The notes below the pieces were generated by a model that saw nothing but the letters and a program-made list of their open reading frames with translations, ran no database searches and was not told the origin of the DNA. DNA of 64,000 nucleotides from contig NZ_CP120737.1 in assembly GCF_029581195.1 (NCBI RefSeq), forward strand, positions 6,425,001 to 6,489,000, given 5' to 3'. Positions 54,600-62,100 of this stretch are shown piece by piece (position 1 is the stretch's first letter; each line of letters starts with the position of its first letter). This DNA is from Solwaraspora sp. WMMD791. GTDB taxonomy: Bacteria; Actinomycetota; Actinomycetes; Mycobacteriales; Micromonosporaceae. Position numbers and translations under genes: made by a program.

Positions 54600-56356
54600 C
54601 CGCTGCGACCATGACCGCCACCGTCCGCCGTACCTGGGTGGGACTGCACTGTTTCGTCTACTGGTCACCGGCCGACCTGGACACCTTCCTGTCGGCGACG
54701 GTGGCGCCGCTGCTGGACCGGTTGCGCGCCGACGGTGGAATCGCCGACTGGTTCTACATCCGCTACTGGGAGGGCGGTCCGCATCTGCGGATCCGGATCC
54801 GGGATCCGTTGCCAGGCGTCGGCGAGCAGCTGCGCGAGCAGCTGTCGGCGCTGGTCGCGCAGGCACCGTACGAGGTGTTCGCGCTCGACGGGGACAGCTA
54901 CTACCAGCGGCTCGGCGGCGACGCCGCCCGGTCCGCCGCCGGCTGGCACGCCCACGGCGAGGTCCGCGAGATCGCCTACCAGCCGGAGACCGCCCGGTAC
55001 GGCGGCCCACCGGCGGTGCCGGTCGCCGAGGACGTCTTCTGCCGGTCCAGCCAGGTGACCGCCCGGATCGTCGGCGCGGTGCCGCCCGGCCCGGCCCGGC
55101 TGTCGGTCGCGGCCGAACTGGCCACCGCCACCGCCGCCGCGCTGGGCCTCGACGAGCTGGGCGCGGCCCGCTGGCTGCGCGGTCACGCCGCCGGTTGGCG
55201 GTGGCAGAACGAGGTGGCGATGCTGCCGGCCGCCGCCGTCCAGGGCCAGGCCGCCCGGGTGCTCGCCAGCCAGGGCCGGGCGTTGCGCCGCCGCTGGGAC
55301 CGCACCGTCGCCCTGGTGGGCGGCGAACCGGACCGGTCGCCGGCGGCGTACTGGGCACAGGTGGTCCGGTCGGCGCGCCGGGAGCTGGAAGGGGCGGCCG
55401 CCGACGGACCGGCCGACCAGCGGTGGCGCTGGGTGTGGGGCTCCCAGCTGCACATGTTGTTCAACCGGCTGGGCATCCTGCCCGACGAGGAGCGCTCGGT
55501 GTGCTGGCTGGTGGCCGGTACGGCGTTGGCCCCGGCCGGGCCGGTGGACTTCTTCGCCGACGGCGCGGCGGCGGCCGACCGCCGCTATCAGGAGGCCAGC
55601 AAGTTCCTGCCGGGGCTGTTGCAGACGCAGAGGCCGCGTGAGTCCGCCACGGAACGGAGCGGGACCCCGTTCCGGTTCGGCGGTCGGCCGGTTCCTCTGC
55701 CCGCCGGGGACCCGCCGCGTGCCGCACTCGCAGACGTGCTGCGCCGGCGGGTCTCCGGTCGGGGGCGGCTGACCGGCCCGGTCGACGCCGCCGACCTGGG
55801 GGCTCTGGTGTGGAGCGCGCACGGGGTCACCCACCGGACGCAGGTGCCGCTGCCCAGCGGGGACCGCTACGACTACGCCCACCGCCCGTACCCGAGCGCC
55901 GGCGGCACGTACGTGGCCCGGATGCGACTGATCGCCCGCGACGTCGCCGGCATCGGCGCCGGCGTCTACCACGTCGACGACACCGACCGGCAGCTGTGGC
56001 GGCTCGGACCGGCACCGACGGTGCCGGAGCTGACGGCGTCGTCGATGTGGTTCGGCGCCGACGCCCTCGACGTCGGTGGGATCGACCTGGCCGAGGTGCC
56101 GGCCCTGCTCGGGCTCTACGTGCAGGTCGGCGAGCTGCGGGACCGGTACGGCATGCGGGCGCTGCGGTTCGCCGTGGCCGAGGCCGGCCACCTGGCGCAG
56201 ACCCTGGCGATGGTGGCGGCGGCGTCCGGGTTGGCGCTCGGCATGATCGGCGGCTTCTACGACGACGTCGCCCACGAGCTGCTCGGCCTGGACGGCATCG
56301 ACGACGTGCTGGTCTACCTGCTGCCGGTGGGGCGCTTCCCGGCGGGTGCGGCGTGA
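54596..56356 (+). CDS. Fused glutamate-elimination domain and azoline dehydrogenase, LazF-like
   Basis: A 586-residue bifunctional protein. The N-terminal half (about 10-330) is of the SpaB_C type that removes glutamate to give dehydroalanine: FVYWSPADLDTFL, WFYIRYWEGGPHLRIRIRD and LHMLFNRLGI. The C-terminal half (about 360-580) is a SagB-type FMN dehydrogenase that oxidises azolines to azoles: RPYPSAGGTYVARM, AEAGHLAQTLAMVAAASGL and the final VLVYLLPVGR. The GTG overlaps the previous stop by 4 bases. The fusion is as in LazF. Confidence 0.88.
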   Translation: MTAATMTATVRRTWVGLHCFVYWSPADLDTFLSATVAPLLDRLRADGGIADWFYIRYWEGGPHLRIRIRDPLPGVGEQLREQLSALVAQAPYEVFALDGDSYYQRLGGDAARSAAGWHAHGEVREIAYQPETARYGGPPAVPVAEDVFCRSSQVTARIVGAVPPGPARLSVAAELATATAAALGLDELGAARWLRGHAAGWRWQNEVAMLPAAAVQGQAARVLASQGRALRRRWDRTVALVGGEPDRSPAAYWAQVVRSARRELEGAAADGPADQRWRWVWGSQLHMLFNRLGILPDEERSVCWLVAGTALAPAGPVDFFADGAAAADRRYQEASKFLPGLLQTQRPRESATERSGTPFRFGGRPVPLPAGDPPRAALADVLRRRVSGRGRLTGPVDAADLGALVWSAHGVTHRTQVPLPSGDRYDYAHRPYPSAGGTYVARMRLIARDVAGIGAGVYHVDDTDRQLWRLGPAPTVPELTASSMWFGADALDVGGIDLAEVPALLGLYVQVGELRDRYGMRALRFAVAEAGHLAQTLAMVAAASGLALGMIGGFYDDVAHELLGLDGIDDVLVYLLPVGRFPAGAA

Positions 56357-56841
56357 CCGCCACCGCGCGACGGAGCGCTGGCGACGGAGCCTCCGACCGG
56401 TGGGGCGATGGCGATGGAGCCCGCTGGCGGGGCAATGGCGAAGCCCCCGACCGTCAGGGAACGTCGGGGGCCGACTCCAGTGTGCCACGACAGCCCGGTG
56501 TGGCGCACCAGTGCGGGGAGTCGGCCGCGGCGGCCGCCGCCGTACGGGTGCTGGACGGGGTGAGCGCGTTGCGTGCGGTGGCCGACCCGATCCGACTGCA
56601 GGTGCTCGGTGTGCTGACCGCCGAACCGCAGCAGGCCTACTCGGCGCGCCAGCTCGCCCACCGGCTGGGTATCACCTTCAGCCTGATGCACTACCACCTG
56701 CGGGTGCTCACCGAGGAGGGGATGGTCCGGGTGGTCAACCAGCGGACCGGGCACGGGCGGGCGGAGCGCTGCTTCCAGACCGCGCAGTTGGCGCTGCGCT
56801 GGGAGTTTCCGCCGGCCTCAGGCGGGGATCAGCCCGGATGA
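56353..56841 (+). CDS. ArsR-type winged-helix regulator of the thiopeptide operon
   Basis: A 162-residue protein. The first 65 residues are low-complexity; the ArsR-type helix-turn-helix follows: LRAVADPIRLQVLGVL, YSARQLAHRLGITFSLMHYHLRVL and a wing with VNQRTGHGRAERCF. No metal-binding Cys pair is visible. The GTG overlaps the LazF-like stop by 4 bases; later in-frame GTGs are possible. Its 3' end overlaps the radical SAM gene on the other strand by 24 bp. It ends the operon and may control it. Confidence 0.75.
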   Translation: MTATARRSAGDGASDRWGDGDGARWRGNGEAPDRQGTSGADSSVPRQPGVAHQCGESAAAAAAVRVLDGVSALRAVADPIRLQVLGVLTAEPQQAYSARQLAHRLGITFSLMHYHLRVLTEEGMVRVVNQRTGHGRAERCFQTAQLALRWEFPPASGGDQPG

Positions 56842-58176
56842 GCGCACCTGCAGGTCGATCCGGGCGGCCAGGTTCTCCTTCAGCGGCGGGCAGGGCGGTT
56901 TGTCCTCCCGCCACAGCTTCGGGCAGGCGCCGCCGCAGACCGGCAGGATCGGGCAGGACCGACAACCGGTCTCACCGGCGCGCAGCCCGGCGTACCAGTC
57001 GTCGTAGCGGCCTTCCGGGCGCAGCTGCCCGGCCGGCACACTGTCCACGGTGCCGAGGTGTTCCCCGGTGAAGCCGGGCACCAGCGGCTGTTCGGTGCAG
57101 GAGTAGAGATGCCCGTCGGGGGCGACGACCTCGCTGTGCCGCGACGCGGCGGTGCACACCACCCGTACCGGCTGGCTGGGCAGCACCCGGCAGTGCAGTC
57201 CGGCGGCGAGGTAGGCGGCGTACCAGCGCACCTCGGTGTCGGCGGCGTGCCGCTGGCGCAGCCGTACGTCGCTGACGTCGTTGCCCCAGGAGTGCACCGG
57301 CGCCGGGTAGAACCGGATGCGGGGGTCGGCGAGTCCGGCGTCGCGCATCGCGGTGGCGAAGGCGTCCGCCTGGTCGGCGTTGTGGGTGCCGACGTTGGTC
57401 CGGACGGTGATCCGCAATCCGGCCAGGTCCGGGTCGGTGAGGACGCCGCGCAGCGCGGCGGTGATCCGGTCGTAGGAGCCCTGTCCACTGTTGAGCGGTC
57501 GGGACGCCTCGTGCACCGGGGCCGGGCCGTCGATGGTGACCTCGATCTGCGCCACCCGGCAGTCACGGTGCAGGGTCCGCAGCTTGCGGGCGTCGAGCAG
57601 GGCGCCGTTGGTGACCAGCAGCGCCGAGTACGCGACGCCGTGCCGGTCGGCGTCGGCGGTGAACCGGGCGGACAACGCGCGCAGGACGGCGTACCCCATG
57701 AGGGGTTCGCCGCCGAACCAGCGCACCACGACGCGGTCGTAGTCGCCGCTGGCCATGGCCTGCTCGACGCGGGCCGCGATGGTCTCGCGGTGCCGGGCGG
57801 GTCGGCCCGCCGGGGTGTCCCGCCGGTGTTCCTGCCCGCAGTAGCCGCAGCCCATGTTGCAGTAGGCGGTCGGCATCACCACGAACTGACGGGTGCGGGT
57901 GGTGGCGGCTTCCTGCTCGCCGGCGGCGATGACGGCGGCGGCCTCGTCGGTGCCGGCCGGCACGAGTACGCCGAGCGTGGCGAGCCGCCGCTGTTCGTCG
58001 GCGGGCAGGCCGGCCGGGTCGCCGACGGTCAGGGTCCGCACGGTGTCGGTGTCGAGCAGCAGGGTACGAGCCCGTCCGGTGTGGAACACCGCGCGTAGCT
58101 GCCGGCCGCTGGGGTGCCGGTAGATGGTCGGGCTGAACACGAGGTAGCGGCTGGGCACGAGGTCGGGCAGGACCAT
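56818..58176 (-). CDS. Radical SAM-SPASM peptide-modifying enzyme
   Basis: A 452-residue enzyme. Residues about 8-75 look like an N-terminal leader-binding (RRE-like) region. The radical SAM motif CX3CX2C is Cys106, Cys110, Cys113 in YCNMGCGYC, with GGEPLMGY following. The C-terminal SPASM part has Cys in VCTAASRH, LYSCTEQP, GCRSCPILPVCGGAC and PPCPPL, enough for auxiliary iron-sulfur clusters. Such enzymes cross-link RiPP side chains. The small peptide gene just upstream (58302-58502) is the likely substrate. ATG 58176 is chosen because the open frame further upstream covers that peptide gene in another frame. Confidence 0.88.
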   Translation of the reverse strand: MVLPDLVPSRYLVFSPTIYRHPSGRQLRAVFHTGRARTLLLDTDTVRTLTVGDPAGLPADEQRRLATLGVLVPAGTDEAAAVIAAGEQEAATTRTRQFVVMPTAYCNMGCGYCGQEHRRDTPAGRPARHRETIAARVEQAMASGDYDRVVVRWFGGEPLMGYAVLRALSARFTADADRHGVAYSALLVTNGALLDARKLRTLHRDCRVAQIEVTIDGPAPVHEASRPLNSGQGSYDRITAALRGVLTDPDLAGLRITVRTNVGTHNADQADAFATAMRDAGLADPRIRFYPAPVHSWGNDVSDVRLRQRHAADTEVRWYAAYLAAGLHCRVLPSQPVRVVCTAASRHSEVVAPDGHLYSCTEQPLVPGFTGEHLGTVDSVPAGQLRPEGRYDDWYAGLRAGETGCRSCPILPVCGGACPKLWREDKPPCPPLKENLAARIDLQVRSSGLIPA

Positions 58177-58248
58177 GGTGGGCCTTTCGGGGTCTCGACG
58201 GGTGGCGTCCCGGGCTGCGGCGGGTGGGCGGGCGGCGGCGGTAACGCC

Positions 58249-58281
58249 AGCGGACCCGGAGCGGGCGGCTCCGGGTCCGCT
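58249..58281 (-). terminator. Perfect 14-bp hairpin between the peptide gene and the radical SAM gene
   Basis: Arms 58249-58262 and 58268-58281 with a GGGCG loop. It parts a 201-bp peptide gene from its enzyme gene on the same strand, so partial termination would give more peptide than enzyme mRNA. Confidence 0.65.
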
Positions 58282-58301
58282 GCGGGGGCGGGTCCTTCGG
58301 T

Positions 58302-58502
58302 TCAGTTGAAGGCGCAGGCGAAGTTGATGCTGTCGGCCTCGCCGGTGTCGTCGCCGGCCGGCAGTTCGATGGCGATCAGGCTCTGCTCGGCGGCGACCTC
58401 GGCGGCCACGTCGGCGGCGGTCTGGGCGTCGGCGGCGGCCGCGGCGGCGGGGGTGGCGAGGGCGACGGCGGCGATGACGGCGAAGAACGGGTTGGTGGGC
58501 AC
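58302..58502 (-). CDS. Candidate RiPP precursor peptide for the radical SAM enzyme
   Basis: A 66-residue peptide with GGAGG 6 bases before its GTG. The N-terminus is hydrophobic (NPFFAVIAAVALATPAAAAA), followed by an Ala/Glu-rich helical stretch and an acidic part (LPAGDDTGEADS), and ends INFACAFN. The only Cys and both late Phe/Asn pairs are within the last 8 residues, a likely core. Known radical SAM peptides carry their modified residues in a short C-terminal core like this. I know no family with this ending. A small secreted protein is the alternative. Confidence 0.65.
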   Translation of the reverse strand: MPTNPFFAVIAAVALATPAAAAAADAQTAADVAAEVAAEQSLIAIELPAGDDTGEADSINFACAFN

Positions 58503-58555
58503 AGGAAACCTCCGATGAGGGGGATGAGGAGTCGCGAAGGTGAGGCGGTGCTAAG

Positions 58556-58572
58556 ATCCAACTGACGTTCAA
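58556..58572 (-). promoter_or_regulatory. Operator candidate over the -10 of the peptide/radical SAM promoter
   Basis: On the minus strand TTGAACGTCAGTTGGAT, a copy of the shared motif. It overlaps the -10 element TATTTT (58571-58576), so binding should repress the unit. Confidence 0.6.
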
Positions 58573-58600
58573 AATATCCTGAGCGAAGGACAGAAGTCAA
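58571..58600 (-). promoter_or_regulatory. Promoter of the peptide/radical SAM unit
   Basis: On the minus strand TTGACT (58595-58600), an 18-bp spacer and TATTTT (58571-58576). The region is AT-rich against its surroundings. A weaker copy of the operator motif (58597-58613, 13 of 17 positions) overlaps the -35. Confidence 0.65.
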
Positions 58601-58621
58601 TCGTCGGGTTAGAATCAACCG

Positions 58622-58638
58622 TGGAACGTCGGTTGAAT
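58622..58638 (+). promoter_or_regulatory. Operator candidate ahead of the ArsR gene
   Basis: TGGAACGTCGGTTGAAT fits the shared motif and ends 11 bases before the ArsR GTG start. It also forms the inverted repeat TCAACCG-N8-CGGTTGA (58615-58636). Confidence 0.6.
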
Positions 58639-58649
58639 GGAGGTTTGCC

Positions 58650-59234
58650 GTGACTGAGCTGATGGGCAGCCGGATGATCGAGGACGTGGCCACGCTCAAG
58701 GCGCTGGCGGACCCCATCCGGATGCGGGTCCTGGAGCTGGCCATGTCCGAGCCGGAGCGGACCTGGACGGCGAAGGAGCTGGCCGGGATCGTCGGCGTCC
58801 CGCCGACGAAGATCTACTACCACCTCAACCAGCTGGAGCAGCATCAGTTGCTGCACATTCGGGACACCCGGGTGGTCAACGGCATCATCGAGAAGCAGTA
58901 CGGCGCGGGCCAGCTCAACCTCACCTTCCATCGCCGCTCCGGTGACGAACCCGGCTCGGCCCAGGAGGTCGTCGCCCTGCTGCTCGATCAGACCCGGGAC
59001 GAGATCGAGGCCGGACTCACCGCCGGCACGATCTCCGGTAGCAGCGACGCGCCGGACCCGCTGCGGATGGTGCTCAGCCGGGGCGTCGCCGAGATCCCGC
59101 AGCACCGGATCGCCGAGTTCCGCCAGGAGCTGCAGAGTCTGATGCGCCGGTTCGAGGAGGCCAGCGCCACCCGCGAGGGCACCGCCGGCGGACACCGGTT
59201 CGCCATGCTGGTGGCGATGCACCCGGTCGGCTGA
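58650..59234 (+). CDS. ArsR-type winged-helix regulator
   Basis: A 194-residue regulator. The helix-turn-helix (about 12-90) reads LKALADPIRMRVLELAM, TAKELAGIVGVPPTKIYYHLNQL and a wing around RVVNGIIEKQYG. The helical C-terminal part (about 105-190) resembles those of ArsR/HTH_20 proteins that sense small organic ligands; no metal site is visible. GGAGG lies 6 bases before GTG 58650. It is divergent from the peptide/radical SAM unit and probably binds the motif copies in the shared gap. Confidence 0.85.
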   Translation: MTELMGSRMIEDVATLKALADPIRMRVLELAMSEPERTWTAKELAGIVGVPPTKIYYHLNQLEQHQLLHIRDTRVVNGIIEKQYGAGQLNLTFHRRSGDEPGSAQEVVALLLDQTRDEIEAGLTAGTISGSSDAPDPLRMVLSRGVAEIPQHRIAEFRQELQSLMRRFEEASATREGTAGGHRFAMLVAMHPVG

Positions 59235-59235
59235 C

Positions 59236-59280
59236 CGCCCTGCCCCGCTACGCGACGCGACGCGTCGCGGGACAGGGCGG
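59236..59280 (+). terminator. Hairpin after the ArsR gene
   Basis: Arms 59236-59249 and 59267-59280 pair with one mismatch, and the inner CGCGACGCG part can fold further. It starts right after the stop codon. Confidence 0.55.
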
Positions 59281-59341
59281 GGCGTCGCGATTCGGAACAT
59301 ATGCCGCGAATCTATGCTGTCCCCGGCATCTCCTCGATGCG

Positions 59342-59385
59342 ACGGTATTCCTGTGTGGAATATTTATTCCACACAGGAATACCGT
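59342..59385. terminator. Perfect 21-bp-arm dyad, sister of the element at 4054-4095
   Basis: Arms 59342-59362 and 59365-59385 are perfect reverse complements with a TT centre. Like the 4054 element it has GGAATA-NT-TATTCC in the middle and TTCCT/AGGAA outside, but the 4-base connectors differ in a compensating way (GTGT/ACAC against CCAG/CTGG). It lies in a convergent gap and may end both transcripts. Confidence 0.6.
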
Positions 59386-59436
59386 GCCGTGCCGATGGTT
59401 CTGCCCGCAGGCAGGCGGCGTTGCGTAGCCGTGCGG

Positions 59437-60621
59437 TCAGCGGACCGCCACTCCGGCGGAGAAGGCGCCGCTGCGCAACTCCAGATGCTCCGGCATCAGC
59501 TCGCCGCTGACCGTGAACGCCAACGGCACCAGCAGTCGGGCACCGGCCGGAATCGGCGCGGCGAAGATGTCCCGACCGCCGTTTTCCTGTCGGGTCGCCG
59601 CCTCGTCCACCGCCACCCAGTCACCGGTCGGCAGGTACGCCCGCTGCAGCGGCGCGTACCAGTACTGCTCCTCGTCGCTGCGGTTGCGCAGGCCGACCGT
59701 CGCCAGGCACCGCCGGTCCTGCCCACCGGCAGGTACGCAGGCCATCCGGAAGACGGTGAACTCGAAGGCGGTCTCGGTCAGCAGGACCCCGAACCCACCC
59801 GACTCGGTGCTGCCGATCCAGCCACTGGGCACCTGGTTGGCCTGGTCCAGCACCTCCGAGCCGTACGTGGCCCCCCGGACCGCCGCCACCGCGAGTCCGG
59901 TGAACATCGCGATCAGCAGCCCGAACACCATCGGCGTCGACGGCCGCCAGCGGCGCGACGGCGGTGGGGCCGGTGGTGGCGCGGAGGGCAACCGGACCCG
60001 TCGACGGCCGGTGGTGACGACCCGGCGCCGGTCCACCCGGTGCTCCTGCAGCCGTCGACGCCAGCCGTACCCGACCATGGTGACGACGACCAGCGCGCCC
60101 AGCCCGGCCAGCAGCGGCAGCGACGGTCGCTGCCACCACGCCCGGTCGGCGGCGGCGATACCGGCCGACGACGTCCAGCGGGCCACCGCGCAGTCGTACG
60201 GACGCGCGGTGTCCCGCTGGTAGACGCAGACCGGGAAGTTCTGGGTCGCCCCGGTGCCACCGGGCCGGAACGACGCGTTGACCGTCTCGCCGCCGCTGGC
60301 CGGCAGACTCAGCTGCCAGGTGATCTCCGTACCGTCGGCGTGCCCGCCGGAGCCGACGGTGGCCACCGAGGTGCCGTCCGGCACCCCCAGGCGCACCGTG
60401 ACGTCGACCGGGGCCACCGTACGGTTGATCGCCTCGACCTGGTAGGTCGGCGCGCTCTGGCCGACCTCGTTGATGGTCACCGCGACCAGCTCCGGACCCG
60501 GCTCCTGCGGGGTCGGCTGGGCCCACCCGTCGCTCGTCGGACCGAGCACCACCCCACCGAGGGCGAGTGCGGCGGTCAACGTACCGCCGGCGACGCCCCG
60601 TTGCCACCACGACATCAGCAT
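59437..60621 (-). CDS. Membrane protein with two conserved extracytoplasmic domains, function unknown
   Basis: A 394-residue protein. A signal-like helix (about 8-30) is followed by an Ig-like domain (LVAVTINEVGQSAPTYQVEAINRT...), two membrane helices (about 165-185 and 235-255) flanking a basic Pro-rich cytoplasmic loop, and a C-terminal beta-rich domain like that of DUF4352-type proteins (FTVFRMACVP, ATVGLRNRSDEEQ). No enzyme motif is seen. ATG 60621 or GTG 60624 are likely starts, with AGGGA upstream. Confidence 0.65.
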   Translation of the reverse strand: MLMSWWQRGVAGGTLTAALALGGVVLGPTSDGWAQPTPQEPGPELVAVTINEVGQSAPTYQVEAINRTVAPVDVTVRLGVPDGTSVATVGSGGHADGTEITWQLSLPASGGETVNASFRPGGTGATQNFPVCVYQRDTARPYDCAVARWTSSAGIAAADRAWWQRPSLPLLAGLGALVVVTMVGYGWRRRLQEHRVDRRRVVTTGRRRVRLPSAPPPAPPPSRRWRPSTPMVFGLLIAMFTGLAVAAVRGATYGSEVLDQANQVPSGWIGSTESGGFGVLLTETAFEFTVFRMACVPAGGQDRRCLATVGLRNRSDEEQYWYAPLQRAYLPTGDWVAVDEAATRQENGGRDIFAAPIPAGARLLVPLAFTVSGELMPEHLELRSGAFSAGVAVR

Positions 60622-60778
60622 CACGATCCCTGCCCCCGACCCGAACGGTAGGCGGCCGCCGGCCACCCGGCCGAGAGAAGGGCGGATCTGCCACCGGATC
60701 CGGTGACCTGTGCTACGTTCGCGCCCCGCCGTGGTGACCGACCGTGGCGTTACGCCGGACGGGCGATAGATTGACCGG

Positions 60779-61582
60779 GTGCGTATCGCTCGTTTCGCTC
60801 ATGACAAGGGCATGTCGTTCGGGGTCGTCGAGGGTGAGCCGGGGGCCGGCCCGCAGGCACTGACGGTCGCCGAGGTCGAAGGCCACCCGTTCGGCAAGCT
60901 GACCTTCACGTCGCAACGGTGGGCGCTGGCCGACGTACGGCTGCTGTCGCCGATCCTGCCGAGCAAGGTGGTGTGTGTCGGGCGCAACTACGCCGACCAC
61001 GCCGCCGAGCACGGCGCCGAGGTGCCGGCCGAGCCGCTGCTGTTCCTCAAGCCGTCGACGTCGGTGATCGGTCCGCGCGACGCGGTCCGGCTGCCGGCGC
61101 AGTCCCGGCAGGTGGAGCACGAGGCCGAGCTGGCGGTGGTGATCGGTGCGCCGGGGGCCCGCCGTGCGGACCGGGCGGCGGCCGAGCGGGCGATCTTCGG
61201 CTACACCTGCGCCAACGACGTCACGGCGCGCGACCTGCAACGGTCGGACGGGCAGTGGACCCGGGCCAAGGGCTTCGACTCGTTCTGCCCGCTCGGGCCG
61301 TGGATCGTCACCGGTCTGGACGTCAGCGACCTGGAGGTCCGCTGCGAGGTGGGCCGCGACCCGGAGCAACTGGAGGTACGCCAGCTCGGCCGGACCAAGC
61401 AGATGGTCTTCGACGTGCCGGCCCTGGTGTCGTACGTGTCACACGTGATGACGCTGCTGCCCGGCGACGTGATCCTGACCGGCACGCCGGCCGGGGTGAG
61501 CGAGCTGACCGCCGGTGACACCGTCTCGGTGCGTATCGAGGGGATCGGCGAGCTGGCCAACCCGGTCGTCGCCAGCGACTGA
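60779..61582 (+). CDS. Fumarylacetoacetate hydrolase family protein
   Basis: A 267-residue protein with an N-terminal small domain and the FAH-family domain from VVCVGRNYADHAAEHG. Metal ligands lie in EHEAELAVVIG and CANDVTARDLQ, with KGFDSFCPLGPW and LTGTPAGVSELTAGD completing the active site. Members hydrolyse or decarboxylate acylpyruvates, for example in aromatic breakdown. The specific substrate is not evident. It is followed by two tRNA genes. Confidence 0.9.
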   Translation: MRIARFAHDKGMSFGVVEGEPGAGPQALTVAEVEGHPFGKLTFTSQRWALADVRLLSPILPSKVVCVGRNYADHAAEHGAEVPAEPLLFLKPSTSVIGPRDAVRLPAQSRQVEHEAELAVVIGAPGARRADRAAAERAIFGYTCANDVTARDLQRSDGQWTRAKGFDSFCPLGPWIVTGLDVSDLEVRCEVGRDPEQLEVRQLGRTKQMVFDVPALVSYVSHVMTLLPGDVILTGTPAGVSELTAGDTVSVRIEGIGELANPVVASD

Positions 61583-61660
61583 GGCAAACCGCTGCGGTAA
61601 CCCGATTTGGCGCGCACCATGGGGTCAGGTAGAGTTCTGTCCCGGTGCGGCAAGCACCGA

Positions 61661-61732
61661 TGGGGTATGGGGTAATTGGCAGCCCGACTGATTCTGGTTC
61701 AGTTAGTCTAGGTTCGAGTCCTGGTACCCCAG
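61661..61732 (+). tRNA. tRNA-Gln (CTG)
   Basis: A 72-nt cloverleaf. The acceptor stem is TGGGGTA/TACCCCA, the anticodon loop in CTGATTCTGGTTCAG has anticodon CTG, the T loop is TTCGAGT and the discriminator base is G. CCA is not encoded. Confidence 0.95.
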
Positions 61733-61873
61733 CAACCGTTGCCGGACAACCCGGATGGCATCGGAACGCTGGTCTCTGTTAGAGTTCGGCACCACGTCCG
61801 AAAGGGCGAGGCGGCAGGAAACGGAAGTTTCCCACCGCCAGGCAGTATCGGCAGTTTGCACCACCATGGTTCT

Positions 61874-61946
61874 GGCCCCGTCGTCTAGCGGCCCAGGACG
61901 CCGCCCTCTCAAGGCGGTAGCGCCGGTTCGAATCCGGTCGGGGCTA
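61874..61946 (+). tRNA. tRNA-Glu (CTC)
   Basis: A 73-nt cloverleaf. The acceptor stem is GGCCCCG/CGGGGCT with a terminal G-T pair, the anticodon stem-loop is CCGCCCTCTCAAGGCGG with anticodon CTC, and the T loop is TTCGAAT. CCA is not encoded. Glutamyl-tRNA is also the co-substrate of the thiopeptide dehydratase 14 kb upstream. Confidence 0.95.
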
Positions 61947-61955
61947 CAGTGCGCA

Positions 61956-61984
61956 GGCACCCTCACTCGCTGAGGGTGCCTTTT
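61956..61984 (+). terminator. Intrinsic terminator after tRNA-Glu
   Basis: Perfect 10-bp arms 61956-61965 and 61971-61980 with a CTCGC loop and TTTT at 61981-61984. Confidence 0.9.
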
Positions 61985-62014
61985 GCATGCTGTGGCGCTC
62001 TCCCTCACACTCTA

Positions 62015-62080
62015 CCGACGATCTTGCAGTTATCGAGAGTATTTGCCCGAATTGTCCCTCGATATGTGCAAGATCGTCGG
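62015..62080. repeat. Large imperfect palindrome between tRNA-Glu and the IclR gene
   Basis: CCGACGATCTTGCA (62015-62028) and TATCGAG (62031-62037) pair with CTCGATA (62058-62064) and TGCAAGATCGTCGG (62067-62080). Only 2 bases fail to pair in the 23-base arms, around a 20-base AT-rich loop. It could be a terminator of the IclR gene or a REP-like mobile palindrome. Confidence 0.7.
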
Positions 62081-62100
62081 CGGTTTCGGGAAACGGGTCG

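Noticed and set aside
58177-58572. Upstream extension of the radical SAM frame
   Set aside because: The extension is Arg-rich and covers the peptide gene in another frame; ATG 58176 starts the recognisable protein.
61661-62080. tRNA genes as an integration (att) site of a mobile element
   Set aside because: No integrase and no repeated tRNA 3' end are seen in the window.
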